From positions 1 through 9,392 of the forward strand of contig JAQSDT010000011.1 of assembly GCA_029946075.1 (NCBI GenBank): a stretch of DNA of 9,392 bases, given 5' to 3'. The notes under the pieces were generated by a model. It was not told the DNA's origin. It saw only the letters and a list, made by a program, of their open reading frames with translations, and searched no databases. Positions 1-7,092 of this stretch are shown here, one piece after another. Both the position numbers and the translations under genes were made by a program. This DNA is from a bacterium. Its GTDB lineage: Bacteria > Pseudomonadota > Alphaproteobacteria > Rhizobiales > Xanthobacteraceae. How positions within the stretch are numbered: position 1 is the first letter of the stretch; every line of letters begins with the position of its first letter.

Positions 1-54
1 TTCGTCGCTTCGCTCCCTTGCGCAAACGCTTCGCGTTTGTCGCAGGCAATGACG
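1..54. repeat. Partial palindromic intergenic repeat, family A, variant copy
   Basis: This is the right-hand arm of the repeat also found at 2376-2458 and 7624-7709, cut by the window edge. It opens with TTCGTCGCTTCGCTCC and closes with GGCAATGACG, matching the ends of the right arms of the other copies. Unlike them, its middle carries an extra hairpin: CAAACGC (23-29), loop TTC, GCGTTTG (33-39), with flanking TGCG (19-22) and CGCA (41-44) able to extend the stem around a bulged T40. An open frame for the next gene extends back into this repeat through a TTG at 37 and an ATG at 49. Those codons belong to the repeat and are unlikely starts. Confidence 0.7.
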
Positions 55-75
55 AAGTATGAGGATAGGCCAACG

Positions 76-612
76 ATGTTTCCCGAAGACGAACCCGAGA
101 AGAAAAAATCCAGACCCGTCTCCGCAGGCAAACCCGCCGCCGGTCAATGCCTGTGCGGCAAGGTCGCCTTTGAGATCGACGTGCCGGCGCGCTGGGCCTG
201 GCACGATCATTCGCCGGCGAGCCGCCGCGCGCATGGCGCGGCCTACGCCACTTATGTCGGAAGCTGGCGCAAGCGGTTTCGCATTACCAAAGGCAAGACC
301 AGCCTCGGGCGTTATGAAGACCAGGCGACGAAAGCCGTGCGCAGCTTCTGCACGCATTGCGGCACGCCGATTTGCTATGAGCGCGGCCGCTCGCCGCACA
401 TGGTCAACATTCCGCGCGCGCTGTTTTCGGGCCGCACCGGCCGCCAGCCGCTCTATCACATCGGCATCGAGGAATTGCAGGAATGGGCCTGGACCGGCGA
501 ACCGCTGGTGCCGCTGAAGGGTTTTCCGGGCGTGGTCTGGCAGCGCTCGAAAAAGAAGAAGCGCGTTTCCGGCGAAGACCCGCTCAGTCTCGGCCGCGCA
601 AGGCAGCCATGA
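76..612 (+). CDS. GFA-family (glutathione-dependent formaldehyde-activating-like) zinc protein lacking the catalytic-site cysteines
   Basis: A 178-residue cytoplasmic protein of the GFA/CENP-V fold. The start at 76 is chosen because GAGGATAGG lies at 61-69 and earlier in-frame starts (TTG 37, ATG 49) fall in or beside a repeat. The N-terminus is charged and probably disordered (residues 1-20). The fold signature follows: GQCLCGKVAF with C25 and C27, then the HGAAYATYV strand, then FCTHCGTPI with C92 and C95. In Paracoccus Gfa, four such cysteines bind a structural zinc, and a CHCxxC motif binds the catalytic zinc. Here the CHCxxC position reads DHSPAS (44-49), so all three cysteines are replaced. 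The tail is lysine/arginine rich (about 157-178). Glutathione-dependent formaldehyde chemistry is therefore unlikely and the real role is unknown. It lies 94 bases upstream of the ThDP enzyme gene on the same strand and could be cotranscribed with it. Confidence 0.85.
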   Translation: MFPEDEPEKKKSRPVSAGKPAAGQCLCGKVAFEIDVPARWAWHDHSPASRRAHGAAYATYVGSWRKRFRITKGKTSLGRYEDQATKAVRSFCTHCGTPICYERGRSPHMVNIPRALFSGRTGRQPLYHIGIEELQEWAWTGEPLVPLKGFPGVVWQRSKKKKRVSGEDPLSLGRARQP

Positions 613-696
613 AGCCTGCCATGAACTCCCTCCATTGCGCCGCGCGCGCAAGTTTGATCATCTGTCGCCGTCCTGCAGGTCAGAGAACCGGCGGGC

Positions 697-702
697 GGGA
701 GG
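697..702 (+). promoter_or_regulatory. Ribosome binding site fixing the start of the ThDP enzyme
   Basis: GGGAGG lies four bases before the ATG at 707. The reading frame is open further upstream to a TTG at 635, but that start has no comparable site. The protein from 707 also begins exactly where family members begin, so 707 is the preferred start. The rest of 613-706 shows no clear promoter or terminator. Confidence 0.75.
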
Positions 703-706
703 AACA

Positions 707-2371
707 ATGAAGAACAAGATCACCGGCCGTTCGGCATTCCTGGCTTTGCTGAAAGACGAAGGCATCACGCACCTGTTCGGCAATCCCGGCACCACCGAAC
801 TGCCGATCATGCACGCGCTGAAGGATCACCCCGATCTCACCTATGTCATGGCGATGCAGGAGAGCCTGGTCGTCGCGATGGCCGACGGTTTCAGCCGCGC
901 CTCCGGAAAACTCGTCGCCTGCAATGTTCACGTCGCGCCCGGTCTCGGCAACGCGATGGGCTCGCTCTATAACGCCAGCTTCACCGGCACGCCGATGATC
1001 CTGACCGCAGGCCAGCAGGAGCAAGGCCATGGCCTGACCGAACCGGTGCTGTACGGCCCGCTGGTGCAGATGGCCCAGCCGCTGGTGAAATGGGCGGTCG
1101 AGGTGACGCGGCTGGAAGATCTGCCGCGGATCGTGCGCCGCGCCGCCAAGATCGCGACCACGCCGCCGACAGGTCCCGTATTCATCTCGCTGCCGGGCGA
1201 CATCCTCAACGCCGAAGCCGGCATCGAACTCGGCCGCTCCACCCGCGTCGATACCCGCGTCAAGCCATCGGAGGAATCGCTGCAGGCGCTGGCTGCGCGC
1301 ATCCTCAAATCCGAACGGCCGGTGATCATCGTCGGCGACGAGATCGTGAAAAGCGATGCCTTGAAGGAGGCGGCTGAGCTGGCGGAAACGCTGGGTTGTC
1401 CGGCCTACCAGTCGTCGACGCCCTATGGCGCGCACTTCCTGTCCGAAAGCCCGTGCTTCGTCGGACCGCTCGCGCGCATCCAGAAGATCGCGCGCGACAC
1501 GCTGGCGCCTTATGATCTGATCATCGCGCTCGGCGGCGATCCGTTGCGGATGTCGGTCTACAGCGAGATCGACCCGCTGCCGGATGGGCTGGCGATCGTG
1601 CAGGTCGGGCTCGTCGATCATGATCTGGCGCGAAATTACAGCGCCGACATCGCGCTCAAGGCCGACGTTCGGGAAACGCTTCGCGCGCTGGTGCCGGCGC
1701 TGAAATCATCCGGCGGCAGCGCGCTGCAGGCGCGCGCGAAGGCAGGGCTGGAGGCGCTTGCCTCGAAAAACTGGGCCGCCCGGCGCAAGACGCTGGTCGA
1801 GCAGATTTCCAAGCACGCCACCACCACGCCGATCGATCCGGATTGGCTGGCGCTGCAGGTGACCGAGGCCATGCCCGACAACGCGATTCTGGTCGACGAA
1901 GGCCTGACCTCGTCGCGCCAGATGATCGCGCTGCGTCCGCATCGCGATCGTCACTCCTATCACGCGCTGGCCTCGGGCGGCATCGGCTGGGGGTTGCCGG
2001 CGTCGGTCGGCGTCAGCCTCGCCAATCCGGACCGGCCGGTGGTGTGCTATTCCGGCGACGGCAGCTCGATGTATTCGATCCAGTCGTTGTGGACCGCGGC
2101 CAACCACAAGCTGCCGCTGACATTCGTCATCGTCAACAATGGCGGCTACCGCATCATCAAGCAGCGGCTGCTCGCCTTCCACGGCGACGACAATTATGTC
2201 GGCATGGATTTCATCGACCCGCCAGTGGATTTCACGGCCCTGGCGAAATCGCTCGGACTGGAAGCGACGAAAGTGACGGATCCGACGCAGCTGAAGTCGG
2301 TGCTGTCGTCCGCCATCAGCCGCCCGGGTGCGAAGCTGATCGAAGTGGTGGTGAGCAATTCGGTGAACTAG
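707..2371 (+). CDS. Thiamine-diphosphate-dependent enzyme, benzoylformate decarboxylase / acetolactate synthase-like
   Basis: A 554-residue cytoplasmic ThDP enzyme with the usual three domains: pyrimidine-binding (about 1-165), central (about 185-330) and pyrophosphate-binding (about 375-545). Visible motifs are FGNPGTTELP (24-33), the glutamate that activates the cofactor (E52, in MQES), NVHVAPG with H75, and the ThDP/Mg motif GDGSS (450-454) running to NN (477-478). The stretch GDGSSMYSIQSLWTAA closely resembles benzoylformate decarboxylase, which decarboxylates 2-oxo acids to aldehydes. Compared from memory with the Pseudomonas putida enzyme, E47 and H70 are kept (E52, H75), but active-site Ser26 is Thr (T29) and the second His (H281) aligns with Ser (S283). 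Substrate and even reaction (decarboxylase, carboligase or another lyase) are therefore open. Generic annotation would be acetolactate synthase large-subunit-like, but no small subunit gene is next to it. The gene ends five bases before a palindromic repeat and converges with the monooxygenase gene. Confidence 0.9.
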   Translation: MKNKITGRSAFLALLKDEGITHLFGNPGTTELPIMHALKDHPDLTYVMAMQESLVVAMADGFSRASGKLVACNVHVAPGLGNAMGSLYNASFTGTPMILTAGQQEQGHGLTEPVLYGPLVQMAQPLVKWAVEVTRLEDLPRIVRRAAKIATTPPTGPVFISLPGDILNAEAGIELGRSTRVDTRVKPSEESLQALAARILKSERPVIIVGDEIVKSDALKEAAELAETLGCPAYQSSTPYGAHFLSESPCFVGPLARIQKIARDTLAPYDLIIALGGDPLRMSVYSEIDPLPDGLAIVQVGLVDHDLARNYSADIALKADVRETLRALVPALKSSGGSALQARAKAGLEALASKNWAARRKTLVEQISKHATTTPIDPDWLALQVTEAMPDNAILVDEGLTSSRQMIALRPHRDRHSYHALASGGIGWGLPASVGVSLANPDRPVVCYSGDGSSMYSIQSLWTAANHKLPLTFVIVNNGGYRIIKQRLLAFHGDDNYVGMDFIDPPVDFTALAKSLGLEATKVTDPTQLKSVLSSAISRPGAKLIEVVVSNSVN

Positions 2372-2375
2372 CCAT

Positions 2376-2458
2376 CGTCATTGCGAGCGCAGCGAAGCAA
2401 TCCATCGTTCAGCAAAGGAAGTATGGATTGCTTCGTCGCTACGCTCCTCGCAATGACG
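2376..2458. repeat. Palindromic intergenic repeat, family A, complete copy
   Basis: The left arm (2376-2404) begins CGTCATTGCGAGCG and ends CGAAGCAATCCA. The right arm (2424-2458) begins TGGATTGCTTCG and ends TCGCAATGACG. These 12-base inner and 11-base outer blocks are perfect inverted complements, separated within each arm by unequal middles of 6 and 12 bases. The loop is 19 bases. The copy fills almost the whole 89-base gap between two convergent genes: 4 bases remain after the left stop codon and 2 before the right one. It can fold strongly on either strand, so it may protect the 3' ends of both mRNAs or act as a bidirectional end signal. It has no T-run typical of an intrinsic terminator. 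Confidence 0.9.
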
Positions 2459-2460
2459 GA

Positions 2461-3849
2461 CTATTCCGCCGCGGCAGCCCGGGCCTTCACGCGAAACCTT
2501 GCCGCCGGATGCTGTTCGTCCAGCCGCGCACGCCCTGCGCCGAACAGTTTCTCCCGCAGCGTACCTTGCGCATATTCGCTCTTGTAGCGCCCGCGCCGCG
2601 TCAGCTCCGGCACCAGCATGTCGGCGATATCCTCGAAATCGCCCGGCGAGGTCGCAAAGGCAACATTGAGGCCATCGACGTCGGTCTGCTCGAACCAGGC
2701 CTCGATATCGTCGGCGACCTTTTCCGGCGTGCCGACCACGACCGGCCCGGCGCCGCCGATGCCGACATGCTCGATGACCTCGCGGACGGTCCAGACCCGG
2801 TCCGGATCGGCGCGGGTGACGTTGTCGAGCGCGGTACGGCCGGCGTCGTTCTTGACGTGGCGGACCTCCTGGTCGAGGTCGTAGCCCGAGAAATCGATCC
2901 CCATCCATCCCGACATCAGCGCCAGCGCGCCCTCGGGATTGATGTGGCGGCGGTAGTCGGCGTATTTCGCCTTTGCCTCGGCGTCGGTACTGCCGAGGAT
3001 GATCGTCATCATCGAGAACATCAGGATCTCGGCGGGATCGCGCCCGACCGCCCTGGCCTCGTTGCGGATCGCCGCCACGCGCGGCCCGATGATCTTGGCC
3101 GACGGGCCCGACATGAAAACGCATTCGGCATTCTGGGCCGCGAACTGCCGCCCGCGCGGCGAGGTGCCGGCCTGGTAAAGCACCGGCGTCCGCTGCGGCG
3201 ACGGCTCGCTCAGATGGATGGCGTTGAGTCGGTAGTTGGCGCCTTCGTGCGCGATGCGATGCACCTTCGAGGGATCGGCGAAGATGCCGCGAGCGCGGTC
3301 GCGCAGCACGGCGTCGTCTTCCCAGCTCCCTTCCCAGAGCTTGTAGACCAGCTCCATATATTCATCCGCAATCTCGTAGCGGTCGTCATGCGCGGTCTGC
3401 TTGTCCTTGCCGGCGCCGCGCGCCGCGCTGTCGAGATAGCCGGTCACGACGTTCCAGCCGATCCGGCCCTCGGTGAGGTGATCGAGCGTCGTCATCCGCC
3501 GCGCAAACGGGTAGGGCGGCTCGAACGAGAGATTGCTGGTGACGCCGAAACCCAGATGCCTGGTCACCGCGGCCATCGCCGGGATCAGCAACAGCGGTTC
3601 GTTCGCCGGTGTCTGCGCGGCGTTGCGGACCGCGGCGTCGTGGCTGTTGCCGTAGACGTCGTAGACGCCGAGCACGTCGGCGAGAAACAGCCCGTCGAAC
3701 CGGCCGCGCTCCAGCGTTTTGGCGAGATCGAGCCAGTAGGGCAGGCGGTTATAATCGAGCGTACGGTCGCGCGGATGGGTCCACAGCCCCGGCGATTGAT
3801 GCGCCACGCAGTTCATGGCGAAGGCGTTGAGCCGGATTTGCTTCTTCAT
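2461..3849 (-). CDS. LLM-class flavin-dependent monooxygenase, NtaA/SnaA/DmoA family
   Basis: A 462-residue cytoplasmic TIM-barrel oxygenase of the bacterial luciferase superfamily. It begins MKKQIRLNAFAMNCVAHQS, the start expected for the NtaA/SnaA/DszA/DmoA branch, and carries branch features throughout: GLWTHPRD (21-28), FDGLFLADVLGVYDVY (51-66), PYPFARRMTTLDHLTEGRIGWNVVTGYLDSAARG (112-145), RYEIADEYMELVYKLWEGSWEDDA (157-180), TPVLYQAGTSPRGRQFAA (221-238) and a C-terminal LVPELTRRGRYK block (412-423). Family members oxidise small substrates (nitrilotriacetate, dimethylsulfide, sulfones, pristinamycin precursors) with O2 and FMNH2 from a separate reductase; no reductase gene is in this window. 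The pattern most recalls dimethylsulfide monooxygenase DmoA, but the substrate cannot be inferred. The frame is open upstream to 4191, but that extension crosses the divergent promoter region and lacks family similarity. The ribosome binding site is weak (GGGG, 10 bases before the ATG). Confidence 0.92.
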   Translation of the reverse strand: MKKQIRLNAFAMNCVAHQSPGLWTHPRDRTLDYNRLPYWLDLAKTLERGRFDGLFLADVLGVYDVYGNSHDAAVRNAAQTPANEPLLLIPAMAAVTRHLGFGVTSNLSFEPPYPFARRMTTLDHLTEGRIGWNVVTGYLDSAARGAGKDKQTAHDDRYEIADEYMELVYKLWEGSWEDDAVLRDRARGIFADPSKVHRIAHEGANYRLNAIHLSEPSPQRTPVLYQAGTSPRGRQFAAQNAECVFMSGPSAKIIGPRVAAIRNEARAVGRDPAEILMFSMMTIILGSTDAEAKAKYADYRRHINPEGALALMSGWMGIDFSGYDLDQEVRHVKNDAGRTALDNVTRADPDRVWTVREVIEHVGIGGAGPVVVGTPEKVADDIEAWFEQTDVDGLNVAFATSPGDFEDIADMLVPELTRRGRYKSEYAQGTLREKLFGAGRARLDEQHPAARFRVKARAAAAE

Positions 3850-4028
3850 GACGTATGGACCCCGGACGTGAGCAAGGTTTCCCCTGCATGTGCCTGATCG
3901 CACGCCGGGCTGTGGCGCGAAATTGTTGCATCCCCACGTCCTTGGCAAGGCCCATTCGCCACTTCCAGCGGGCGCCGTATCCCGATAGGTTGCGGCCCCC
4001 GATATCAGCGAGCGACAAGGAAGAAGAC
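3850..4028. promoter_or_regulatory. Divergent intergenic region with a small palindrome, candidate operator
   Basis: This 179-base region lies between the start codons of the monooxygenase (leftward) and the M20 peptidase (rightward), so it must hold promoters for both. A perfect palindrome CCTTGGCAAGG (3940-3950, five-base arms around a central G) sits near its middle and could bind a dimeric regulator shared by both genes. I see no convincing -35/-10 pair on either strand. No regulator gene lies beside it. Confidence 0.35.
4017..4021 (+). promoter_or_regulatory. Ribosome binding site fixing the start of the M20 peptidase
   Basis: AAGGA lies seven bases before the ATG at 4029. The frame stays open upstream to 3855, but that stretch is the divergent promoter region and its translation, rich in Arg, Pro and Cys, does not look like family sequence. 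Confidence 0.7.
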
Positions 4029-5414
4029 ATGGCGACGAGAGCCGACGCGATTGCAAGGGTACGCGAGCATCTGCACTCCGGCGGCTTCCTCGGCGAACTC
4101 GGTCGCAGGGTCGGCTATCGCACCGAAAGCCAGAATTCGACCAGTGGCGCCGCGCTGCGCGCCTATCTCGTCGAGGATCTTCAGCCGGCATTCGCCGCGC
4201 TCGATTTCACCACCCGCCTGATCGAATCCCCGACCGGCAAGGGGCCGTATCTGATCGCTGATTACCGAGAGGACGCCTCGTTGCCGACGGTGCTGACCTA
4301 TGGCCACGGCGATGTCGTCGATGGCATGGAAGGCGAGTGGCGCGACAATCTCGATCCCTGGACGATCACGACCAAGGGCGAGCGCGTCTATGGCCGCGGC
4401 ACCGCCGACAACAAGGGCCAGCACAGCATCAATATGGCGGCGCTCCGTGCGGTGCGCGAGACCCGCGGCGGCAAGCTCGGTTTCAATGCCAAGTTCATCA
4501 TCGAGACCGGCGAGGAAATCGGCTCGCCGGATTTGCGGCAGGTCTGCGAGGCCCATCGCGAGGAACTGAAGGCCGATCTGTTTCTGGCTTCCGACGGGCC
4601 GCGGCTGTCGGCGCAGCGGCCGACCATCTTCCTCGGCTGCCGCGGCGGCAACCGCATTCACCTCGACGTCAATCTGCGTGAGGGCGGGCATCATTCCGGC
4701 AATTGGGGCGGCGTGCTCGCCAACCCCGCCACGATCCTGTGCAACGCCATCGCCGCCCTCGTCGACGGCAAGGGGCGGATGAAGCTCGAGGCGCTGAAGC
4801 CGCCGCGGATTTCCAATGCCGTCCGCGCGGCGCTCGCCGACGTCAAGATCGAGCCGACTGCCGACGAGCCGGCACTGGCCGAAGACTGGGGCGAGGAAGG
4901 ACTGACGCCGGCCGAGCGGCTGTTCGCCTGGAACACGCTGGAAGTGCTGGCGATGTCGTCGGGCAGCATCGACAAGCCGGCCAATGCCATTCCCGGCCGC
5001 GCCAATGCGGTACTGCAGCTGCGCTTCGTCGTCGGCACCAGATATGAAGAGGTGATCGACGCCGTGCGAACCTATCTGCACGCCAACGGTTTTCCGATGG
5101 TGGAAGTCAGCGGCGCGCAGCGCTTCGGCGCCTCGCGCACCGATGTGGACAGCCCCTGGGTGAACTGGACCGCGGACTCGATCCTGAAGACCACGGGCAA
5201 GGCGCCCGCGATCCTGCCGAATTTCGGCGGCTCGCTGCCGAACGACGTATTCGCGGAAGGACTGGGGCTACCCACGATCTGGGTGCCGCATTCCTATCCC
5301 GGCTGTTCGCAGCATGCGCCGGACGAGCACATCCTGCTGCCGGTGACGGAAGAAGCGCTTGCGATCATGGCCGGCATCTTCTGGGATCTCGGCGAGATGA
5401 AGAAGGCGTTTTAG
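4029..5414 (+). CDS. M20-family metallopeptidase, dipeptidase (CNDP/PepV)-like
   Basis: A 461-residue zinc-dependent hydrolase with all expected two-metal ligands: H93 in YGHGDVV (with D95 beside it), D127 in GRGTADNKG (bridging ligand), the catalytic pair E162-E163 in ETGEEIGS, D189 in ASDGP and H429 in GCSQHAPDEH. The dimerisation/lid insertion lies at about 195-330 and carries HHSGNWGG (221-228), matching the HSGxxGG motif of carnosine-type dipeptidases, whose His contacts substrate across the dimer. That motif and the WxxxxDPWTI segment (105-113) favour a dipeptidase or aminoacyl-amide hydrolase over DapE or ArgE, though the exact substrate is unknown. There is no signal peptide, so it should act in the cytoplasm. 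It is divergent from the flavin monooxygenase gene and convergent with the tct operon, hence probably a single-gene transcript. Confidence 0.93.
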   Translation: MATRADAIARVREHLHSGGFLGELGRRVGYRTESQNSTSGAALRAYLVEDLQPAFAALDFTTRLIESPTGKGPYLIADYREDASLPTVLTYGHGDVVDGMEGEWRDNLDPWTITTKGERVYGRGTADNKGQHSINMAALRAVRETRGGKLGFNAKFIIETGEEIGSPDLRQVCEAHREELKADLFLASDGPRLSAQRPTIFLGCRGGNRIHLDVNLREGGHHSGNWGGVLANPATILCNAIAALVDGKGRMKLEALKPPRISNAVRAALADVKIEPTADEPALAEDWGEEGLTPAERLFAWNTLEVLAMSSGSIDKPANAIPGRANAVLQLRFVVGTRYEEVIDAVRTYLHANGFPMVEVSGAQRFGASRTDVDSPWVNWTADSILKTTGKAPAILPNFGGSLPNDVFAEGLGLPTIWVPHSYPGCSQHAPDEHILLPVTEEALAIMAGIFWDLGEMKKAF

Positions 5415-5437
5415 CTCTGAAGGCAACGCTGTCCTAA

Positions 5438-5569
5438 CCTCGCCCCGCTTGCGGGGAGAGGTCGGATTGCGAAGCAATCCGGGTGAGGGGGTACAGGTCT
5501 ATCGAAAGAGCGCATCTTGCGGAGAGATGCCCCTCACCCCAACCCTCTCCCCGCAAGAGCGGGGCGAGG
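5438..5569. repeat. Composite palindromic intergenic repeat, family B
   Basis: The outer arms are near-perfect inverted copies: 5438-5461 begins CCTCGCCCCGCT, and 5544-5569 is its reverse complement except for a two-base insertion. Each arm is itself a hairpin (CCCCGC-TT-GCGGGG on the left, CCCCGC-AAGA-GCGGGG on the right). Inside are a hairpin GGATTGC-GAA-GCAATCC (5464-5480), the paired blocks GGGTGAGGGG (5481-5490) and CCCCTCACCC (5530-5539), and a hairpin GCATCT...AGATGC (5512-5530). The element lies between the convergent stop codons of the M20 peptidase (5414) and tctA (5578) and probably closes both transcripts structurally. It shares the 12-base core GCGAAGCAATCC with the family A repeats. 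Confidence 0.88.
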
Positions 5570-5577
5570 GAGAACAG

Positions 5578-7086
5578 CTAAGCCCCTTCATCCAGAGCGA
5601 CCATCTCGCGCTTCTTGCGCAGCGATGGCAGCAACGGACCGATCAGCAGCACGACGGCGAGCCCAAGGCACGCCGCCGAGATCGGCCGCGTCACGAATGT
5701 CATCAAATCGCCCTGCGACAGGATCAGCGACTTGCGCAGATTGTTCTCCAGCATCGGTCCGAGCACGAAGGCCAGCACCAGCGGCGCCGGCTCGTAGCCG
5801 AGCTTGCGCATGAAGTAGCCGATGATGCCGAACGCGATCATCACATGGACGTCGAACACGTTATTGCCACTGCAATAGACGCCGATGATGGTGAACAGGA
5901 TGATCAGCGGGAACAGGATGTTGTAGGGCAGCTTCAGGAGCTGCACCCACATGCCGATCATCGGCAAATTCAGCACCAGCAGCATCAGATTGCCGATATA
6001 CATGCTGGCGACGATGCCCCAGAACAGGCCGGGGTTTTGCGTGATCATCAGCGGTCCGGGCTGCAGCCCGTGGATGACGAAGGCGCCGAGCAGCAGCGCC
6101 ATCACCACGTTCGGCGGAATGCCGAGCGTCATCAGCGGAATGAAGGCGCCGCCGGCCGCCGCATTGTTGGCGGCTTCAGGCCCCGCCACCCCTTCGATGG
6201 CGCCGTTGCCGAAACGCTCCGGCGTCTTCGACAGCCGCTTTTCCAGCGCATAGGACGCGAACGACGCGACAACCGCGCCGCCGCCCGGCAGGATGCCGAG
6301 GAAGAAGCCCATGATCGTCCCGCGCGATATCGGGCCGGCACTGGCGTTCCAGTCCTCCCTGCTCGGCAGCAGGTTCTTGATCCTGGCGTTGATGATGTCG
6401 CGCTTGATGACCTGCTCGATATTGAGCAGCACTTCGGCGACGCCGAACAGGCCCATCACCACGGGCACGAGGCCGATGCCGTCGATCAGTTCCATGCGGC
6501 CGAACGTCAGCCGCGGCTGCGCGGTAATGCTGTCGAGCCCGATCAGGCCGAGCACGACGCCGATGCAGGCCATCAGCAGCGCTTTTGCCATGGAACCCTG
6601 CGTCAGGAAGGTGAGGACCACGAGGCCGAGCACCATCAGGCTGAAATATTCGGCCGGGCCGAACGCAATCGCGACGCTCGCAAGCTTCGGCGCCACCAGC
6701 ATCAAGGCGACCAGCGAGAAAGTGCCGGCGATGAACGAGCCGAATGCGGAGATGCCGAGCGCCGGGCCGGCGCGGCCCTGTTTCGCCATCTGGTGGCCGT
6801 CGATGCAGGTGACGACGGAGGCGGCCTCGCCGGGGATGTTGACCAGGATCGAGGTGGTCGAGCCGCCATACATCGAGCCGTAATAGATGCCCGCCATCAT
6901 GATGATGCCGGATTCCGGCGTGCCGGAGAGGGTGATCGGCAGCAGCAGCGACATCGCCGAGATCGGGCCGATGCCGGGCAGTACGCCGACCAGCGTGCCG
7001 ATGAAGACGCCGATGAAACAATACAGCAGGTTGATCGGCAGCAGCGCGACGCCGAACCCGTGGGCAACATTGACGAGCGTTTCCAT
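5578..7086 (-). CDS. tctA: Tripartite tricarboxylate transporter, large permease subunit TctA
   Basis: A 502-residue integral inner-membrane protein, normal length for TctA, with about 10-12 hydrophobic segments. It is the large permease subunit of a TTT system, a binding-protein-dependent secondary transporter driven by an ion gradient. Family signatures are clear: FIGTLVGVLPGIGP (28-41), the GIYYGSMYGGSTTSILVNIPGE block (66-87) and GPEAANNAAAGGAFIPLMTLGIPP (302-325). The loop GTLVGVLPGIGP recurs as GFFLGILPGGG (260-270), showing the internal duplication of the two halves. The C-terminus is a charged cytoplasmic tail (about 489-502). Its ATG lies 6 bases after the tctB stop codon and has no recognisable Shine-Dalgarno sequence, so translation is probably coupled to tctB. 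The gene ends 8 bases from the family B repeat. Confidence 0.96.
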   Translation of the reverse strand: METLVNVAHGFGVALLPINLLYCFIGVFIGTLVGVLPGIGPISAMSLLLPITLSGTPESGIIMMAGIYYGSMYGGSTTSILVNIPGEAASVVTCIDGHQMAKQGRAGPALGISAFGSFIAGTFSLVALMLVAPKLASVAIAFGPAEYFSLMVLGLVVLTFLTQGSMAKALLMACIGVVLGLIGLDSITAQPRLTFGRMELIDGIGLVPVVMGLFGVAEVLLNIEQVIKRDIINARIKNLLPSREDWNASAGPISRGTIMGFFLGILPGGGAVVASFASYALEKRLSKTPERFGNGAIEGVAGPEAANNAAAGGAFIPLMTLGIPPNVVMALLLGAFVIHGLQPGPLMITQNPGLFWGIVASMYIGNLMLLVLNLPMIGMWVQLLKLPYNILFPLIILFTIIGVYCSGNNVFDVHVMIAFGIIGYFMRKLGYEPAPLVLAFVLGPMLENNLRKSLILSQGDLMTFVTRPISAACLGLAVVLLIGPLLPSLRKKREMVALDEGA

Positions 7087-7092
7087 GATGCG

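Noticed and set aside
1843..3897. 684-codon plus-strand open frame across the end of the ThDP gene and opposite the monooxygenase
   Set aside because: It overlaps two well-supported genes and a palindromic repeat, and its composition is that of a GC-rich shadow frame with no recognisable domain.
3944..3961. Sigma-54-like promoter on the minus strand (TGGC...TTGC) before the monooxygenase
   Set aside because: The GG and GC elements are separated by 12 bases rather than the 10 required, so the match fails.
5438..5569. CRISPR array or attachment site
   Set aside because: The repeats are inverted rather than regularly spaced direct copies, and no cas or integrase gene is nearby.
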